From Variovorax paradoxus (GTDB taxonomy: Bacteria > Pseudomonadota > Gammaproteobacteria > Burkholderiales > Burkholderiaceae_C): 64,000 bases of DNA. Position 1 is the stretch's first letter. The number at the start of each line of letters is the position of its first letter. Both the position numbers and the translations under genes were made by a program. Positions 8,288 through 20,117 of the stretch are shown piece by piece. The notes under the pieces were generated by a model, which saw nothing but the letters and a program-made list of their open reading frames with translations, did no database searches and was not told the origin of the DNA. Location of the stretch: contig NZ_JAUSRN010000002.1 in assembly GCF_030811855.1 (NCBI RefSeq), forward strand, positions 1 through 64,000, in the 5' to 3' direction.

Positions 8288-8442
8288 TGCGCGGCAGCCA
8301 CGCGCGGCTGGCTCCTGGCCGAGCCAAGGCTGCGCTCAATGAACTCGCAAAAACCAGAAAAGAGGGTATTTCCCGAACCTAAAGTCAGGCATCGGGCAGC
8401 CAACGCCGCGTACATTACCGCCACGTACTATTTGCGCGGTCC

Positions 8443-8652
8443 ATGCACTTGAACTCTTTACTCCTGGTTGCGCTTCTGCTCCTTGCAAGCGGCTTGTTTT
8501 GGTGGTGGACCTTTGGAAGCGGCTTCTTCGCCGTGATCGTCGTCGTGGTGCTGGGGCTCGGCGCCGTGCTGTACCTGGCGATCCGCGGCGACCGGACCAT
8601 CAAGGACGAACTCGACGCCCAGCTTCCAGACAACGACAGCAAGGAGCTGTAG
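8443..8652 (+). CDS. Small inner-membrane protein (69 aa)
   Basis: Residues about 4-24 and 28-48 are two hydrophobic segments ('LLLVALLLLASGLFWWW', 'FFAVIVVVVLGLGAVLYL') separated by a short Gly-rich turn. An acidic soluble tail ('DELDAQLPDNDSKEL') follows, giving a hairpin membrane protein. No family can be named. The 155 bases before it hold no other gene I can see. Confidence 0.6.
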   Translation: MHLNSLLLVALLLLASGLFWWWTFGSGFFAVIVVVVLGLGAVLYLAIRGDRTIKDELDAQLPDNDSKEL

Positions 8653-8706
8653 GCGCGGCTGATTCCTCTCGATGCCTGCTCGTTGCGGCCATCGGGTTCC
8701 CGTCGA

Positions 8707-9111
8707 TCAGAGATACCTCGTCTCGGCCGGCGATTCGAACCAGTTGTTATTGCGCCCATCCATGTATCGAACCGGCGCTGAAGCCAGTTCCTCGACCGCC
8801 GCATCGTCCAGGCAGGTGACGTTCACGCTCACGTAGGCGCCGCCGATCTCCGGCACATTGCCGCGGCCGAACGAACGGACGCCGCAATGCCGGCAGAACA
8901 GATGCTCGGTGCTGTGCGTGTTGAACTGATAAAGCGAAAGCGCCTCCTCACCCGACAGAAGCCTGAAGGCCTCGGGCTTGACGATGGCGCCCCAGGCGCG
9001 GGTCTTGGTGCAGATGGAGCAGTTGCACTTGCCGGTGCCTTGGCTCAGGTCGATGTCCGCCTGGAACCGTACCTTGCCGCAGTGGCAGCTTCCGCTGTAT
9101 GTCTTCTTCAT
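8707..9111 (-). CDS. GFA/CENP-V family zinc protein
   Basis: A 134-residue member of the GFA domain family, zinc proteins originally linked to glutathione-formaldehyde adduct formation; most members have unproven activity. Zinc-binding Cys pairs are seen in '[10 protein letters not shown]', 'CNCSICTKT' and '[11 protein letters not shown]', the usual spacing. It is full length for the family and starts at the ATG at 9111. It is divergent from a WYL-type regulator 81 bases away, which may control it. Substrate unknown. Confidence 0.88.
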   Translation of the reverse strand: MKKTYSGSCHCGKVRFQADIDLSQGTGKCNCSICTKTRAWGAIVKPEAFRLLSGEEALSLYQFNTHSTEHLFCRHCGVRSFGRGNVPEIGGAYVSVNVTCLDDAAVEELASAPVRYMDGRNNNWFESPAETRYL

Positions 9112-9192
9112 GTGTCATGTCCCGGGTGATTAAAGAAGACCCAAGGCTAAGACCCATTGCGGACAGTTCCTGTCCTCGATCTCGCAGGCATC

Positions 9193-10158
9193 ATGCCGGC
9201 CATGCTGTCTGCCTCCGCACGCCTCATCCGGCTCCTTTTGCTTTTCCAGGCCCAACGTTCCTGGACCGGCGCCGAGTTGGCCGCCCGGCTTGAGATTACC
9301 GAGCGCACGCTGCGCCGCGACGTCGACCGGTTGCGCAGTCTGGGCTACACGGTCGACTCGACTTCCGGTGTCGCCGGCGGCTACCGCCTGGGTGCCGGCA
9401 CCTCGCTCCCACCGCTGCTGCTCGAAGACGAGGAAGCCATTGCAGTCGCGCTGGGGCTGGGCGCCACGGCCGGCGGCGCGCTGAGCGATATCGAAACCGC
9501 CTCCATGCGTGCACTGGCCAAGCTGGAGCAACTGATGCCGCCGAGGCTCCGGAGGCGCCTGGAGAGCGTGCGCGCGTCGGTGGTGCCCGTGATGCGCGGC
9601 AAGCCGGGTGTCCGTCTGAAAGCAGTGTCGCTCCTGGCCGAAGCCTGCACCGAAAGACTGGAGTTGGTCTTCAGCTACCGCGACCACCACTCCACCGTCA
9701 GCGCACGCACGGTGGAGCCGCATCGCGTGGTGCAGACGGGGCAGCGCTGGTATCTGCTGGCGTGGGACACGGCGCGCCAGGACTGGCGCACTTTCCGCCT
9801 CGACCGCATCGGAGACCCCGTTCATACGGGCGCCCGGTTCACGGCGCGAAGGCTGCCGCACGGAGACATCGAGGCCTACATGCGGCGTGCGCTCACGGTG
9901 TCGCCGTTCCTGCACCATGCGCGCGTGGTGGTGCACGCGCCCGTCGAGGCGCTCGAGGCGCACATGGCCTGGGTCGGCGGCACTCCAGAAGTCGTGGATA
10001 AACGCCGCACGCGCATCGAAACCGGCGCCAATTCGCTCGACGCCCTGGCCGTGTGGCTGGCCTGCCTGGGACACGATTTCGAGATCGAGTCACCCAAGGA
10101 ACTGGTTGGGCATCTCGCGCTAGTTGCGGCGCGGCTCGACAAGGCCGCGCGGCTTTAG
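9193..10158 (+). CDS. WYL-domain transcriptional regulator (YafY family)
   Basis: A DNA-binding regulator of about 321 residues. An N-terminal winged helix-turn-helix (residues about 8-60, 'ITERTLRRDVDRLRSLGY') is followed by a WYL ligand-sensing domain; the family triad is seen in 'RWYLLAWD', with the downstream 'WRTFRLDRI' motif. The ATG at 9193 is chosen over a TTG further upstream; a second ATG three codons later is also possible. Divergent transcription from the GFA gene suggests local control of that gene. The inducer is not known. Confidence 0.88.
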   Translation: MPAMLSASARLIRLLLLFQAQRSWTGAELAARLEITERTLRRDVDRLRSLGYTVDSTSGVAGGYRLGAGTSLPPLLLEDEEAIAVALGLGATAGGALSDIETASMRALAKLEQLMPPRLRRRLESVRASVVPVMRGKPGVRLKAVSLLAEACTERLELVFSYRDHHSTVSARTVEPHRVVQTGQRWYLLAWDTARQDWRTFRLDRIGDPVHTGARFTARRLPHGDIEAYMRRALTVSPFLHHARVVVHAPVEALEAHMAWVGGTPEVVDKRRTRIETGANSLDALAVWLACLGHDFEIESPKELVGHLALVAARLDKAARL

Positions 10159-10160
10159 CT

Positions 10161-10499
10161 TCAGCGCAAGGCAAACGCCAACGTCACGGCGCCCAACGCC
10201 AGCAGCCCGAGCCCGGCGATGAAGACCATCTCGCCCCAGGCCTCCAGCCGAACGCCTGATCTGCGCGATCGCATCGCGATGAAGGACAGCAGCGCGCTGG
10301 CCAGGAAGACCAGCGCGTCGATGGCCAGCATGCGGTCGATGACGAGCCGCAAATCGTCGCGCGGCCCCAGGTGGCCGATCGACATCACCGTCATGCACAC
10401 GCCTATCATGGTGGCCGACGTGGGCAGGATGTGAGCCGAAAGGCCGCCGGTCGATGAGGTCACGTTTCGCCCTGGCACCTGTTGCCGCCGCTCATCCAA
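10161..10499 (-). CDS. Small integral membrane protein
   Basis: A hypothetical protein of up to 112 residues with three hydrophobic segments ('MIGVCMTVMSIGHL', 'LVFLASALLSFIAM', 'MVFIAGLGLLALGAVTLAFAL'). The stretch 'HILPTSATMIGVCMTV' is the most distinctive part. The longest frame starts at TTG 10499, overlapping the stop of the upstream protease gene by eight bases. A GTG a dozen codons in is an alternative, so the start is uncertain. It is probably cotranscribed with the protease. Confidence 0.7.
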   Translation of the reverse strand: MDERRQQVPGRNVTSSTGGLSAHILPTSATMIGVCMTVMSIGHLGPRDDLRLVIDRMLAIDALVFLASALLSFIAMRSRRSGVRLEAWGEMVFIAGLGLLALGAVTLAFALR

Positions 10500-11961
10500 T
10501 CCGCACCGGTACGAAGATCTTGTCTTCGCCGCGCTGGATCAGGAGCGCCACCGACTTGTCGGCCTTGGCCACCACCTCGCGCACCTGTTCCAGGCTCTTG
10601 GCGGGCGTGCCGTTGATAGCCAGCAGCACGTCGCCCGCCTGCACCCCGGCCAAGGCCGACGGCCCCGCGACGTCTTCGATCAGCAGGCCGTTCTCGATCG
10701 CGGCCTCGCGCTTTTCCTGCGGCTGCAACGGCCGCAGCGCCAGGCCAAGCTTGCCCTGCCCCGCTGCACTTTCGTTCTTCGCGACCTGGGTAGGCTTTTC
10801 GCTCGCATCTCCCAGCTTGGCCGAGAGTTCCTGGCGCTCGCCTTGGCGCCACAATTCAATCGTCACCTTCTTGCCGGGCGTCATCTGGCCGATCACCGCG
10901 GGCAAGTCGCCCGAGGAGACGATGGGCTGGTCGTCCACCTTGCGGATCACGTCGCCGGCCTTGATGCCGGCCTTGTCGCCGGGGCCGCCTTTCTCGATAT
11001 TCGAGACGAGCGCGCCCTCGGGCTTGTCGAGCTTGAAAGAGTCTGCGAAAGCCTGGTTCACCTCCTGCACCGCCACGCCAAGGCGCGCGTGCGTGGCCTT
11101 GCCTGTTGCAACGATCTGGTCCTTCACCTGCACGGCCACGTCGATCGGAATGGCGAACGACACGCCCTGGTAGCCGCCACTGCGGCTGTAGATCTGCGAG
11201 TTGATGCCGACCACCTCGCCGCGCGTGTTGAGCAGCGGGCCGCCCGAATTGCCGGGGTTCACCGCCACGTCGGTCTGGATGAACGGCACGTAGCTGTCGT
11301 CAGGCAGCGAGCGGCCCTTGGCGCTCACCACACCGGCGGTGACCGTGCTCTCGAAACCGAAGGGCGACCCGATGGCCAGCACCCATTCACCGACCTTCAG
11401 GTTCTTGGTGTTGCCGAGGGCCAGCGTGGGCAGGTCCTTCGCGTCGATCTTGAGCACCGCGATGTCTGTCTTGGCATCGGCGCCCAGCACCTTGGCGCGG
11501 TATTCGCGCCGGTCGGTGAGCTTGACGGTGACCTCCTTGGCGTCTTTCACCACATGCGCGTTGGTCATGATGAGGCCGTCAGGGCTCACGATGAAGCCCG
11601 AGCCCTGCGCCCGCACCGGCACGTCGCGCTGCTGAGCGCGTGGGCCCATCTGGCCCTGGAAGCGGCGGAAGAACTGGAACATCGGATCATCGGGGTCGAT
11701 GCCCTGCATCTCGGCCGCTTCGGCGTCCGACGCTTTCGCGGTGCCAGTCACGCTGATGTTGACGACCGCGGGGCCATCGCGCGAAGTGATGGTCGAGAAG
11801 TCGGGCAGCGTCACCATCGCGGCTGGCGCCACGCTCGCTGCGTTGGTCGGCGCATTCACGGCACGGGCACTGGTGTAGGCGCCGGCACCGACGGCACCGA
11901 TCACCCCGGCGGTCGCCAAGGCAACGACCAGGGCATGGGGAGAAGTGAGGCGGGTGTTCAT
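10492..11961 (-). CDS. DegP/DegQ-family periplasmic serine protease
   Basis: A 489-residue HtrA-type protease/chaperone for misfolded envelope proteins. An N-terminal signal or anchor ('LVVALATAGVIGAVGAGAYT') precedes a trypsin-like domain with catalytic triad H136 ('TNAHVV'), D166 ('KTDIAVL') and S239 ('PGNSGGPL'). Two PDZ domains follow (about 290-380 and 400-485). A Gln/Arg-rich loop ('FFRRFQGQMGPRAQQ') matches the LA loop of DegP/DegQ. The start at 11961 has GAAAGGAAAG upstream. It follows a two-component system on the same strand, as in several betaproteobacterial envelope-stress operons. Whether it is DegP, DegQ or MucD in role is unclear. Confidence 0.93.
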   Translation of the reverse strand: MNTRLTSPHALVVALATAGVIGAVGAGAYTSARAVNAPTNAASVAPAAMVTLPDFSTITSRDGPAVVNISVTGTAKASDAEAAEMQGIDPDDPMFQFFRRFQGQMGPRAQQRDVPVRAQGSGFIVSPDGLIMTNAHVVKDAKEVTVKLTDRREYRAKVLGADAKTDIAVLKIDAKDLPTLALGNTKNLKVGEWVLAIGSPFGFESTVTAGVVSAKGRSLPDDSYVPFIQTDVAVNPGNSGGPLLNTRGEVVGINSQIYSRSGGYQGVSFAIPIDVAVQVKDQIVATGKATHARLGVAVQEVNQAFADSFKLDKPEGALVSNIEKGGPGDKAGIKAGDVIRKVDDQPIVSSGDLPAVIGQMTPGKKVTIELWRQGERQELSAKLGDASEKPTQVAKNESAAGQGKLGLALRPLQPQEKREAAIENGLLIEDVAGPSALAGVQAGDVLLAINGTPAKSLEQVREVVAKADKSVALLIQRGEDKIFVPVRIG

Positions 11962-12064
11962 TCTGGCTTTCCTTTCAATGCGTCTGTACGCAAATACGAT
12001 GAAAGGAATGTCGGTGCGCTGGCTTAAGCGCGGCTTAAACAGCAAGCCAGTGCTCGAAGCGAGT

Positions 12065-13396
12065 TCAGGCCTTGGAGGGAAAGCGCACCAGCACCCGCAA
12101 CCCGCCCAGGCTCGGAGACGCGGCAAGCGTCACCGTGGCACCGTGCAGGTCGGCAATCGACTTGACGATGGCAAGGCCGAGCCCGCTCCCCGGCGCCTGC
12201 GGCTCGCCCGAGCGGTAGAAGCGATCGAGCACCCGCTCGCGCTCTTCTTCGGGCAGGCCCGGCCCGCTGTCGTCCACGCTGAGCTCGACCCCCGAGTCGA
12301 GCGTCGCAATGCCGACGTCGACGCGGCCTTCTTCAGGCGTGTACTTGACGGCGTTGTCGATCAGGTTGCGCAGCAGCATGCGCAGCGCCTCGGGCTGGCC
12401 GCTCACCACGGCGTCAGGGTCGGCGTGCGAAACACCGATGTCGATGCGGCGGGCCTGCGCGGCCGCGACGGCATCTGAAATCGCCAGGCGCGCCACCTCG
12501 GCAAGGTCGACCGGCTGCGGCTTAGCACCGGCGGCCATGCTGGCCTCGTGCCGAGCCAGGGCCAGCATCTGCTCGACAAGCCGCGTGGCGCGATCGATGC
12601 CCGCGACCAGCCGGCTCACAGCCAGATCGCGCGCTGCGGCGTCGGGCGCACGCTGCAAGCCCTGCACCTGGAGCTTCAGCGCAGCGAGCGGCGAGCGCAG
12701 CTCGTGCGCCGCATCGGCCACGAAGTGCTTCTGCGCATCGAAGGCGTGGCGCACCCGGTCGAACAACAGGTTGAGCTCCTGCACGAGAGGACGCACCTCG
12801 TCGGGCAGGTCTTCCTCGCTCACTGCGGAAAGATCGTCGGCTTGTCGGGAGGCAACCTGCTTGCGCACGCGCGCCACCGGCGCAAGAGAGCGGCTTACCA
12901 CCCACCAGACCACCAGCATGAGCAGCGGCGCCATCAACGCGACCGGCGCGATGGTGCGCAGCGCCAGCGACCCGGCCATGTTGCGGCGCGCCGCCATGTC
13001 CTGCGCTACTTGAATGACCAGCCCGCTCGTCTGCATCGAGAACACGCGGTAGGTGGTGCCGCGTGCACGCACGTCGGCAAAGCCCAGCACCGCCAGTTGC
13101 GGCAGTGCCGCCTGCTCGGCGGATTCGAAAATGCGCACGCCGTCGGCGGTCCACACCTGCACCACGAAATCGAAGTTCTGCTCTCCACTGCCGATGCCGC
13201 CGACCGCCGCGCTCGGCGGCAAGCCCGCGCGCAGCGAGAGCGCCATCTGCTGCATGTGATAGTCGAAGATGTCGTCGGCCTCTTTCAACACCGTTCGGTA
13301 GGCTACCAGCGCCTGCGCGCCGGCGGCCAGGACGATGGCCGCAAGCAGGAACCACAGCAGGCGCGCGCGCAGCGACCCGGTCAGCGCGCGCATCAT
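12065..13396 (-). CDS. Sensor histidine kinase (QseC/TctE-like)
   Basis: A 443-residue inner-membrane sensor. The first membrane segment is at about residues 11-32 and a periplasmic sensor domain covers about 33-145. The second membrane segment is near 148-168 ('PVALMAPLLMLVVWWVV'), followed by a HAMP-like linker. The phosphoacceptor is H231 ('ADAAHELRSPLAAL'). The ATPase domain has the N box ('NLIDNAVKYTP'), 'DDSGPGLP' and 'GSGLGLAIV'. Its ATG overlaps the regulator stop (ATGA, 13393-13396), so translation is coupled. The partner is the adjacent OmpR-type regulator; the signal is unknown. Confidence 0.93.
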   Translation of the reverse strand: MMRALTGSLRARLLWFLLAAIVLAAGAQALVAYRTVLKEADDIFDYHMQQMALSLRAGLPPSAAVGGIGSGEQNFDFVVQVWTADGVRIFESAEQAALPQLAVLGFADVRARGTTYRVFSMQTSGLVIQVAQDMAARRNMAGSLALRTIAPVALMAPLLMLVVWWVVSRSLAPVARVRKQVASRQADDLSAVSEEDLPDEVRPLVQELNLLFDRVRHAFDAQKHFVADAAHELRSPLAALKLQVQGLQRAPDAAARDLAVSRLVAGIDRATRLVEQMLALARHEASMAAGAKPQPVDLAEVARLAISDAVAAAQARRIDIGVSHADPDAVVSGQPEALRMLLRNLIDNAVKYTPEEGRVDVGIATLDSGVELSVDDSGPGLPEEERERVLDRFYRSGEPQAPGSGLGLAIVKSIADLHGATVTLAASPSLGGLRVLVRFPSKA

Positions 13397-14052
13397 GCCT
13401 TCGGCACCATGTAGCCCACGCCGCGCACGTTGCGAATCAGCTCGGCACCGAGCTTCTTGCGCAGGCCGTGCACATAGACCTCGACGGCATTGCTGCTGAT
13501 CTCGTCTTTCCAGCTGTAGAGCTTTTCTTCGAGCTGGGCGCGCGACAGCACCATTCCCGGCCGCGCGATCAGCGGCTCGAGCACGGCCCATTCGCGCGCC
13601 GACAGCACCACCGGCTGCCCGCCCACCGTGACCTCCCGCGTGGCCGGGTTGATGCTCACGCCCATGTGCTCGTACACCGGCTCGGCGCGTCCGGCGGCTC
13701 GGCGCAGCAAGGCACGGATGCGGGCCAGCAGTTCGTCCAGGTCGTAGGGCTTGAGCACGTAGTCGTCGGCGCCCGCATCGAGCCCTTCGATGCGCTGCTG
13801 CACCGAGTCTCGTGCGGTGGCAATCAGTACGGGCATGCGCTGCTTGCGGGCCCGCAGGCTCCGCAGCACCTCGAGCCCGTCGCGGCGCGGCACGCCCAGG
13901 TCGAGCAGCACCAGGTCGTACTGCTGGGTGCGCAAGGCGGACTCGGCCGCATCGCCGTCTTTCACCCAGTCCACGGCGTATTGCTCGGCGCGCAGCAGGT
14001 CGAGCACGGCTTCGCCGATCATCACGTCGTCTTCGAGAAGCAGGAGTCGCAT
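13393..14052 (-). CDS. OmpR-family response regulator
   Basis: A 219-residue response regulator. The receiver domain has acidic residues E7, D8 and D9, phosphoacceptor D51 ('VLLDLGVP') and the conserved Lys in 'LKPYDLDEL'. The C-terminal winged helix spans about 125-218 ('LSAREWAVLEPLIARPG', 'VEVYVHGLRKKLG'). It is first in a run of regulator, kinase, DegP/DegQ protease and membrane protein. This suggests that it responds to envelope conditions, but targets cannot be read from the sequence. Confidence 0.94.
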   Translation of the reverse strand: MRLLLLEDDVMIGEAVLDLLRAEQYAVDWVKDGDAAESALRTQQYDLVLLDLGVPRRDGLEVLRSLRARKQRMPVLIATARDSVQQRIEGLDAGADDYVLKPYDLDELLARIRALLRRAAGRAEPVYEHMGVSINPATREVTVGGQPVVLSAREWAVLEPLIARPGMVLSRAQLEEKLYSWKDEISSNAVEVYVHGLRKKLGAELIRNVRGVGYMVPKA

Positions 14053-14105
14053 GGTTGTGGTGTGCGTTTTCGGGATTCGAGGCGGCGGCAGCGCGGAAGT
14101 TCAGA

Positions 14106-16605
<2,500 letters not shown>

Positions 16606-16616
16606 GGTTGTGCGCC

Positions 16617-17507
16617 TCAGTGGCGGTTCGCCCTCGATGAATGAATCAGGCGGTCATCTTCGAGCAGGGCTGCCAACCGGTCTTGGAAAATCTTGCGGTC
16701 GCCCTTGGCGGCTTGGCGAAAGCCGCGCGGCGACACGCCGGCGGCTCGGTGGAAGGTCCGAACGAAGTTGCTCAGGTCGGCAAAGCCAACGTCCAGGGCC
16801 ACGGCGGTCACCGGCCGGTCATCGTCTGCGAGCAGGCGCGCCGCATGGCGCAGCCGTGAGCGAACCAGGTACTGGTGCGGCGTAACGCCGAGCACCTGCG
16901 AAAACAGGCGCAGAAAATGAAACGAGCTCAGGCCCGCCTCGGAAGCCGCGCCTTCCAGGCCGATGTCGTCGTGCGAGTGCGCATCGATCCACAAGGCGGC
17001 ATCCACCGCGCGGCGCCTGTCGCGCGATGAGGCCGACTTCGGCGCCGGCTTGCCGCGCCCGCTCGCCACCTCGACGAAACGGCTGGCAAAGCACATGCCG
17101 AGTTCGTCTAGGCCGATGTCGGTCTGGCCCTCGGTCGCCACCTGCGCGAGTTCGCCGAGCACCATGAGTTCGGGCAGCGGCGGCAGTCCCGCGGTGCGCC
17201 ATGTCCGCGGGTCGCCGCCGATCAGGTCGACGAAGCCGGGCGACAGGTGGAATGCGAGGCATTCGTCGCCGCAGACATGGTGGTCATGGGTACAGACGTA
17301 TTCCTCGCCCGGGCAGCCCACGAGCACCGAGCCAGCCACCAGCTCATAGGCGCGGCCGCGCGTGCGATAGCCGAAGCTCCCCTTTCGCACGTACGAAACC
17401 GAGTAATCCACGTGCATCTCGGTGAACGGCTGCGCATCCGGACCCGCATCGCAGCGGTAGCTCGACACGCGGATGGGTTCGGTCTGCAGTTGGGTGGTGA
17501 CGAGCAT
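16617..17507 (-). CDS. AraC-family transcriptional regulator
   Basis: A 296-residue regulator. The N-terminal cupin-like sensor region ('[15 protein letters not shown]') contains a Cys/His cluster ('[19 protein letters not shown]') that might bind a metal. The C-terminal double helix-turn-helix (about 185-285) includes '[21 protein letters not shown]' split around two helices and '[17 protein letters not shown]'. It sits between a molybdenum hydroxylase gene and an SRPBCC gene on the same strand. An inverted repeat CAATT-N7-AATTG just upstream of the start (17509-17525) could be an operator. The signal is unknown. Confidence 0.9.
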   Translation of the reverse strand: MLVTTQLQTEPIRVSSYRCDAGPDAQPFTEMHVDYSVSYVRKGSFGYRTRGRAYELVAGSVLVGCPGEEYVCTHDHHVCGDECLAFHLSPGFVDLIGGDPRTWRTAGLPPLPELMVLGELAQVATEGQTDIGLDELGMCFASRFVEVASGRGKPAPKSASSRDRRRAVDAALWIDAHSHDDIGLEGAASEAGLSSFHFLRLFSQVLGVTPHQYLVRSRLRHAARLLADDDRPVTAVALDVGFADLSNFVRTFHRAAGVSPRGFRQAAKGDRKIFQDRLAALLEDDRLIHSSRANRH

Positions 17508-17564
17508 TCCAATTCACCTGTAATTGCACGCCCCCTGAGAGCGATGCTGCGCGAGGGGCCAGCC

Positions 17565-19895
17565 TCAATCCGCAGTGTGCATGGCCTGCCATACCCGCGA
17601 CGGGCTCAGCGGCATGTGCAGGCGCTGCGTGCCCTTCGCGAGGCCATTGCGCGCGAGGGCATCGGCGACGGCGTTGACGATGGTTGGCGTGGCCCCGATG
17701 GTGCCCAGCTCCCCCACGCCTTTCACGCCCAGTGGATTGTTGGCACACGGGGTCGACTCGTCCATTTCCATGTGGAACAGGGTTTGGACAATGTCCGCGC
17801 GCGGCGCGGCGTAGTCCATCAGGCTGCCGGTGACGGGCTGGCCTGTTTCCTTGTCGTACACCACCTGCTCGTACAGCGCCTGCCCAATGCCCTGCACCGC
17901 GCCGCCTTCGAGCTGGCCGCGCACGATCAACGGGTTGATCACGCGGCCCACGTCGTTGACCGAGCTGTAGGCCACCACGGCGATCTCGCCGGTCGGCGGA
18001 TCGAGCTCGATCTCGCAAATGTGGCAGCCGTTGGGCCAGGTCGGGCCGGCCACGGTGCTGGTGGAGTCGACGAAGATCTCGCGCTTGGGCTGCTTGCCCG
18101 CCAGTTCGAACAGGTCGAGCGCCAGGTCGGTGCCGGCCACGGTGAACACGCCGCTCGTGTAGGTCACGTCGTCGACCGCCGCCTCGAACTCTTGCGCCGC
18201 GAGTTCGCGTGCCTTGTCGATGGTGCGTTCGGCGCCAATGCGCACTGCCGAGCCGCCGGTGAACAGCGAGCGGGAACCGGCGCTTCCGAAGCCGTCGCCG
18301 CGATCGGTGTCGCCGAGCACCACGCGCACCTTCTCGATCGGCACGCCGAAGGCATCGACGGCCAGCTGTGCGAGCGAGGTTGCAATGCCCTGGCCCATGG
18401 CGTTGACAGCGGAGAACACCTCGATCACGCCGTCCGCCTGCACCGAGACCGTGACGCGTTCTTCGAACACATTCCCGCCTGTCCACTCCAGAAAGGTCGC
18501 AATGCCGAGGCCGCGATACCTGCCCCGGCCGGCCGACTCGGCCGCGCGGGCCTCGAAGCCGTTCCAGTCGGACAGCACCAGCGCCTGGTCCATCACCGAC
18601 TCAAACTTGCCCGTGTCGTAGGTCTGCGCCATCGGGTTGGTGTAGGGCATCTGCTCGGGGCGGATGAAGTTGCGGCGGCGCAGTTCAACGCGGTCAATGC
18701 CGGTCTGGCGCGCGGCTTCATCCATCAGCCGTTCGATGGTGAAGATGGCCTCTGGCCGGCCCGCGCCGCGATAGGCGCCGGTCGGCGCGGTGTTGGTGAG
18801 CACCGCCTTGAAATGGAAGTCGATGGTCTGGATGTCGTAGACGCTGGTCTGCACCCAGGGGCCAATGAGAAGCTGGATTGCGACGCCGGTGCCGGTGGCA
18901 TAGGCCCCAACGTTGGCGAGCGTCTTGATGCGCAGCCCAAGAATTTTTCCATCGGCATCGAGCGCGAGTTCGGCCTTGGCCTCGATGTCACGGCCGTGAG
19001 CGCTCGAAAGAAATTCCTCGCTGCGATCGGCCACCCACTTCACCGGGCGCATGACCTGCAGCGCGGCATAGGCCACAGCGATGTCCTCGGGATAGGCGCC
19101 GGTCTTCATGCCGAAACCACCGCCGACGTCGCCTACCACCACGCGCACCTTTTCCTTGGGAAGGCCGATCGCGGCGCAGATCGAGTCACGCACGCCCGAC
19201 GGCATTTGGGTGCTCATTCGGATGGTGAGGCGGCCGGATCCGGCATCGGGCGCGGCCAGCACCGAGCGCGGCTCGATGGTGAGCGCCACGACGCGCTGGT
19301 TGACCACGTCGAGCGCAACCACGTGTTTCGCCTTGGCAAAGGCGGCCGCCGCGGCGTCGCTGCTGCCGTGGCGCATCTCGGCGGCGATGTTGCCCGTGGC
19401 CTCCTCGCACAGCAGCGGCGCGCCGTCGGCGGTTGCGCTTGGGAGATCGACCACCATCGGAAGTTCCTCATAGTCGACCGCCACGGCCTCGGCGGCATCG
19501 CGTGCCTGCTGGACCGTTTCGGCCACCACCGCCGCCACCGCCTCGCCCACGAAGCGGGCTCTCTCGTGCGCCATGGCAAACCGTGGGGCGCTTGCGCAAT
19601 CGCCACCGTCGGCCCGCTTGAAGCCTGCGGCACCCGGCAGCGGCTTGACGCCTGCCTCGGCCAGTTCTGCGCCGGTGAGCACGCGCAGCACGCCGGGCAT
19701 GGCGGCCGCGGCAGAGGCGTCGATCGAGACGATGCGCGCGTGCGGATACGGAGACCGGACGAAGACCAGATGTGCCTGGCCGGGAAGCGTGACGTCGTCC
19801 GTGTAGCGGCCTTGGCCGGCCAGCAGACTCTCGTCCTCGAGGCGGCGCACTGCATGGCCGCTGCCGAAACGCGTGGGGTTGGATTCAGTGGTCAA
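17565..19895 (-). CDS. Molybdopterin-binding hydroxylase large subunit (CoxL/xanthine dehydrogenase family)
   Basis: A 776-residue large subunit of a molybdenum hydroxylase. The N-terminal fold starts 'GSGHAVRRLEDESLLAGQGRY' (split), with 'GDVGGGFGMKTG' near 255-266 and the active-site motif AYRGAGR at 374-380. That motif is the form II CoxL-like signature, not the AYXCSFR of true CO dehydrogenase. The catalytic Glu is in 'GVKGVGELGT' near the C-terminus. The start is TTG at 19895, with GAGGA upstream; no ATG fits. The usual FeS and FAD subunit genes are absent on both sides, so partners must lie elsewhere. The substrate cannot be deduced. Confidence 0.88.
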   Translation of the reverse strand: MTTESNPTRFGSGHAVRRLEDESLLAGQGRYTDDVTLPGQAHLVFVRSPYPHARIVSIDASAAAAMPGVLRVLTGAELAEAGVKPLPGAAGFKRADGGDCASAPRFAMAHERARFVGEAVAAVVAETVQQARDAAEAVAVDYEELPMVVDLPSATADGAPLLCEEATGNIAAEMRHGSSDAAAAAFAKAKHVVALDVVNQRVVALTIEPRSVLAAPDAGSGRLTIRMSTQMPSGVRDSICAAIGLPKEKVRVVVGDVGGGFGMKTGAYPEDIAVAYAALQVMRPVKWVADRSEEFLSSAHGRDIEAKAELALDADGKILGLRIKTLANVGAYATGTGVAIQLLIGPWVQTSVYDIQTIDFHFKAVLTNTAPTGAYRGAGRPEAIFTIERLMDEAARQTGIDRVELRRRNFIRPEQMPYTNPMAQTYDTGKFESVMDQALVLSDWNGFEARAAESAGRGRYRGLGIATFLEWTGGNVFEERVTVSVQADGVIEVFSAVNAMGQGIATSLAQLAVDAFGVPIEKVRVVLGDTDRGDGFGSAGSRSLFTGGSAVRIGAERTIDKARELAAQEFEAAVDDVTYTSGVFTVAGTDLALDLFELAGKQPKREIFVDSTSTVAGPTWPNGCHICEIELDPPTGEIAVVAYSSVNDVGRVINPLIVRGQLEGGAVQGIGQALYEQVVYDKETGQPVTGSLMDYAAPRADIVQTLFHMEMDESTPCANNPLGVKGVGELGTIGATPTIVNAVADALARNGLAKGTQRLHMPLSPSRVWQAMHTAD

Positions 19896-20117
19896 CGAGA
19901 TGGTCCTCTTGGGCTGGCAGCCCGCCAGGCAACACCGGCTTTGCAGGGTGCCATGGAGAGCAAATGGAAGCAGCACTATATGGGCTCTGGAATATTCCTG
20001 TGCGCCGCGCGCGCGGAGCCTGCGGCTCGCCGGCGAAATCGGTTGCCGTCCCGCTGAAGAACAGCCATTTTCTGCAGCCAGATGAAGCGCGCCGCGAAGC
20101 CGTGTATACCTACGGCC

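Noticed and set aside
17247..20057. A 936-codon open frame on the plus strand
   Set aside because: It is the complement of the molybdenum hydroxylase large subunit and the AraC gene. Composition is low-information (Ala, Arg, Gly, His), with no domain.
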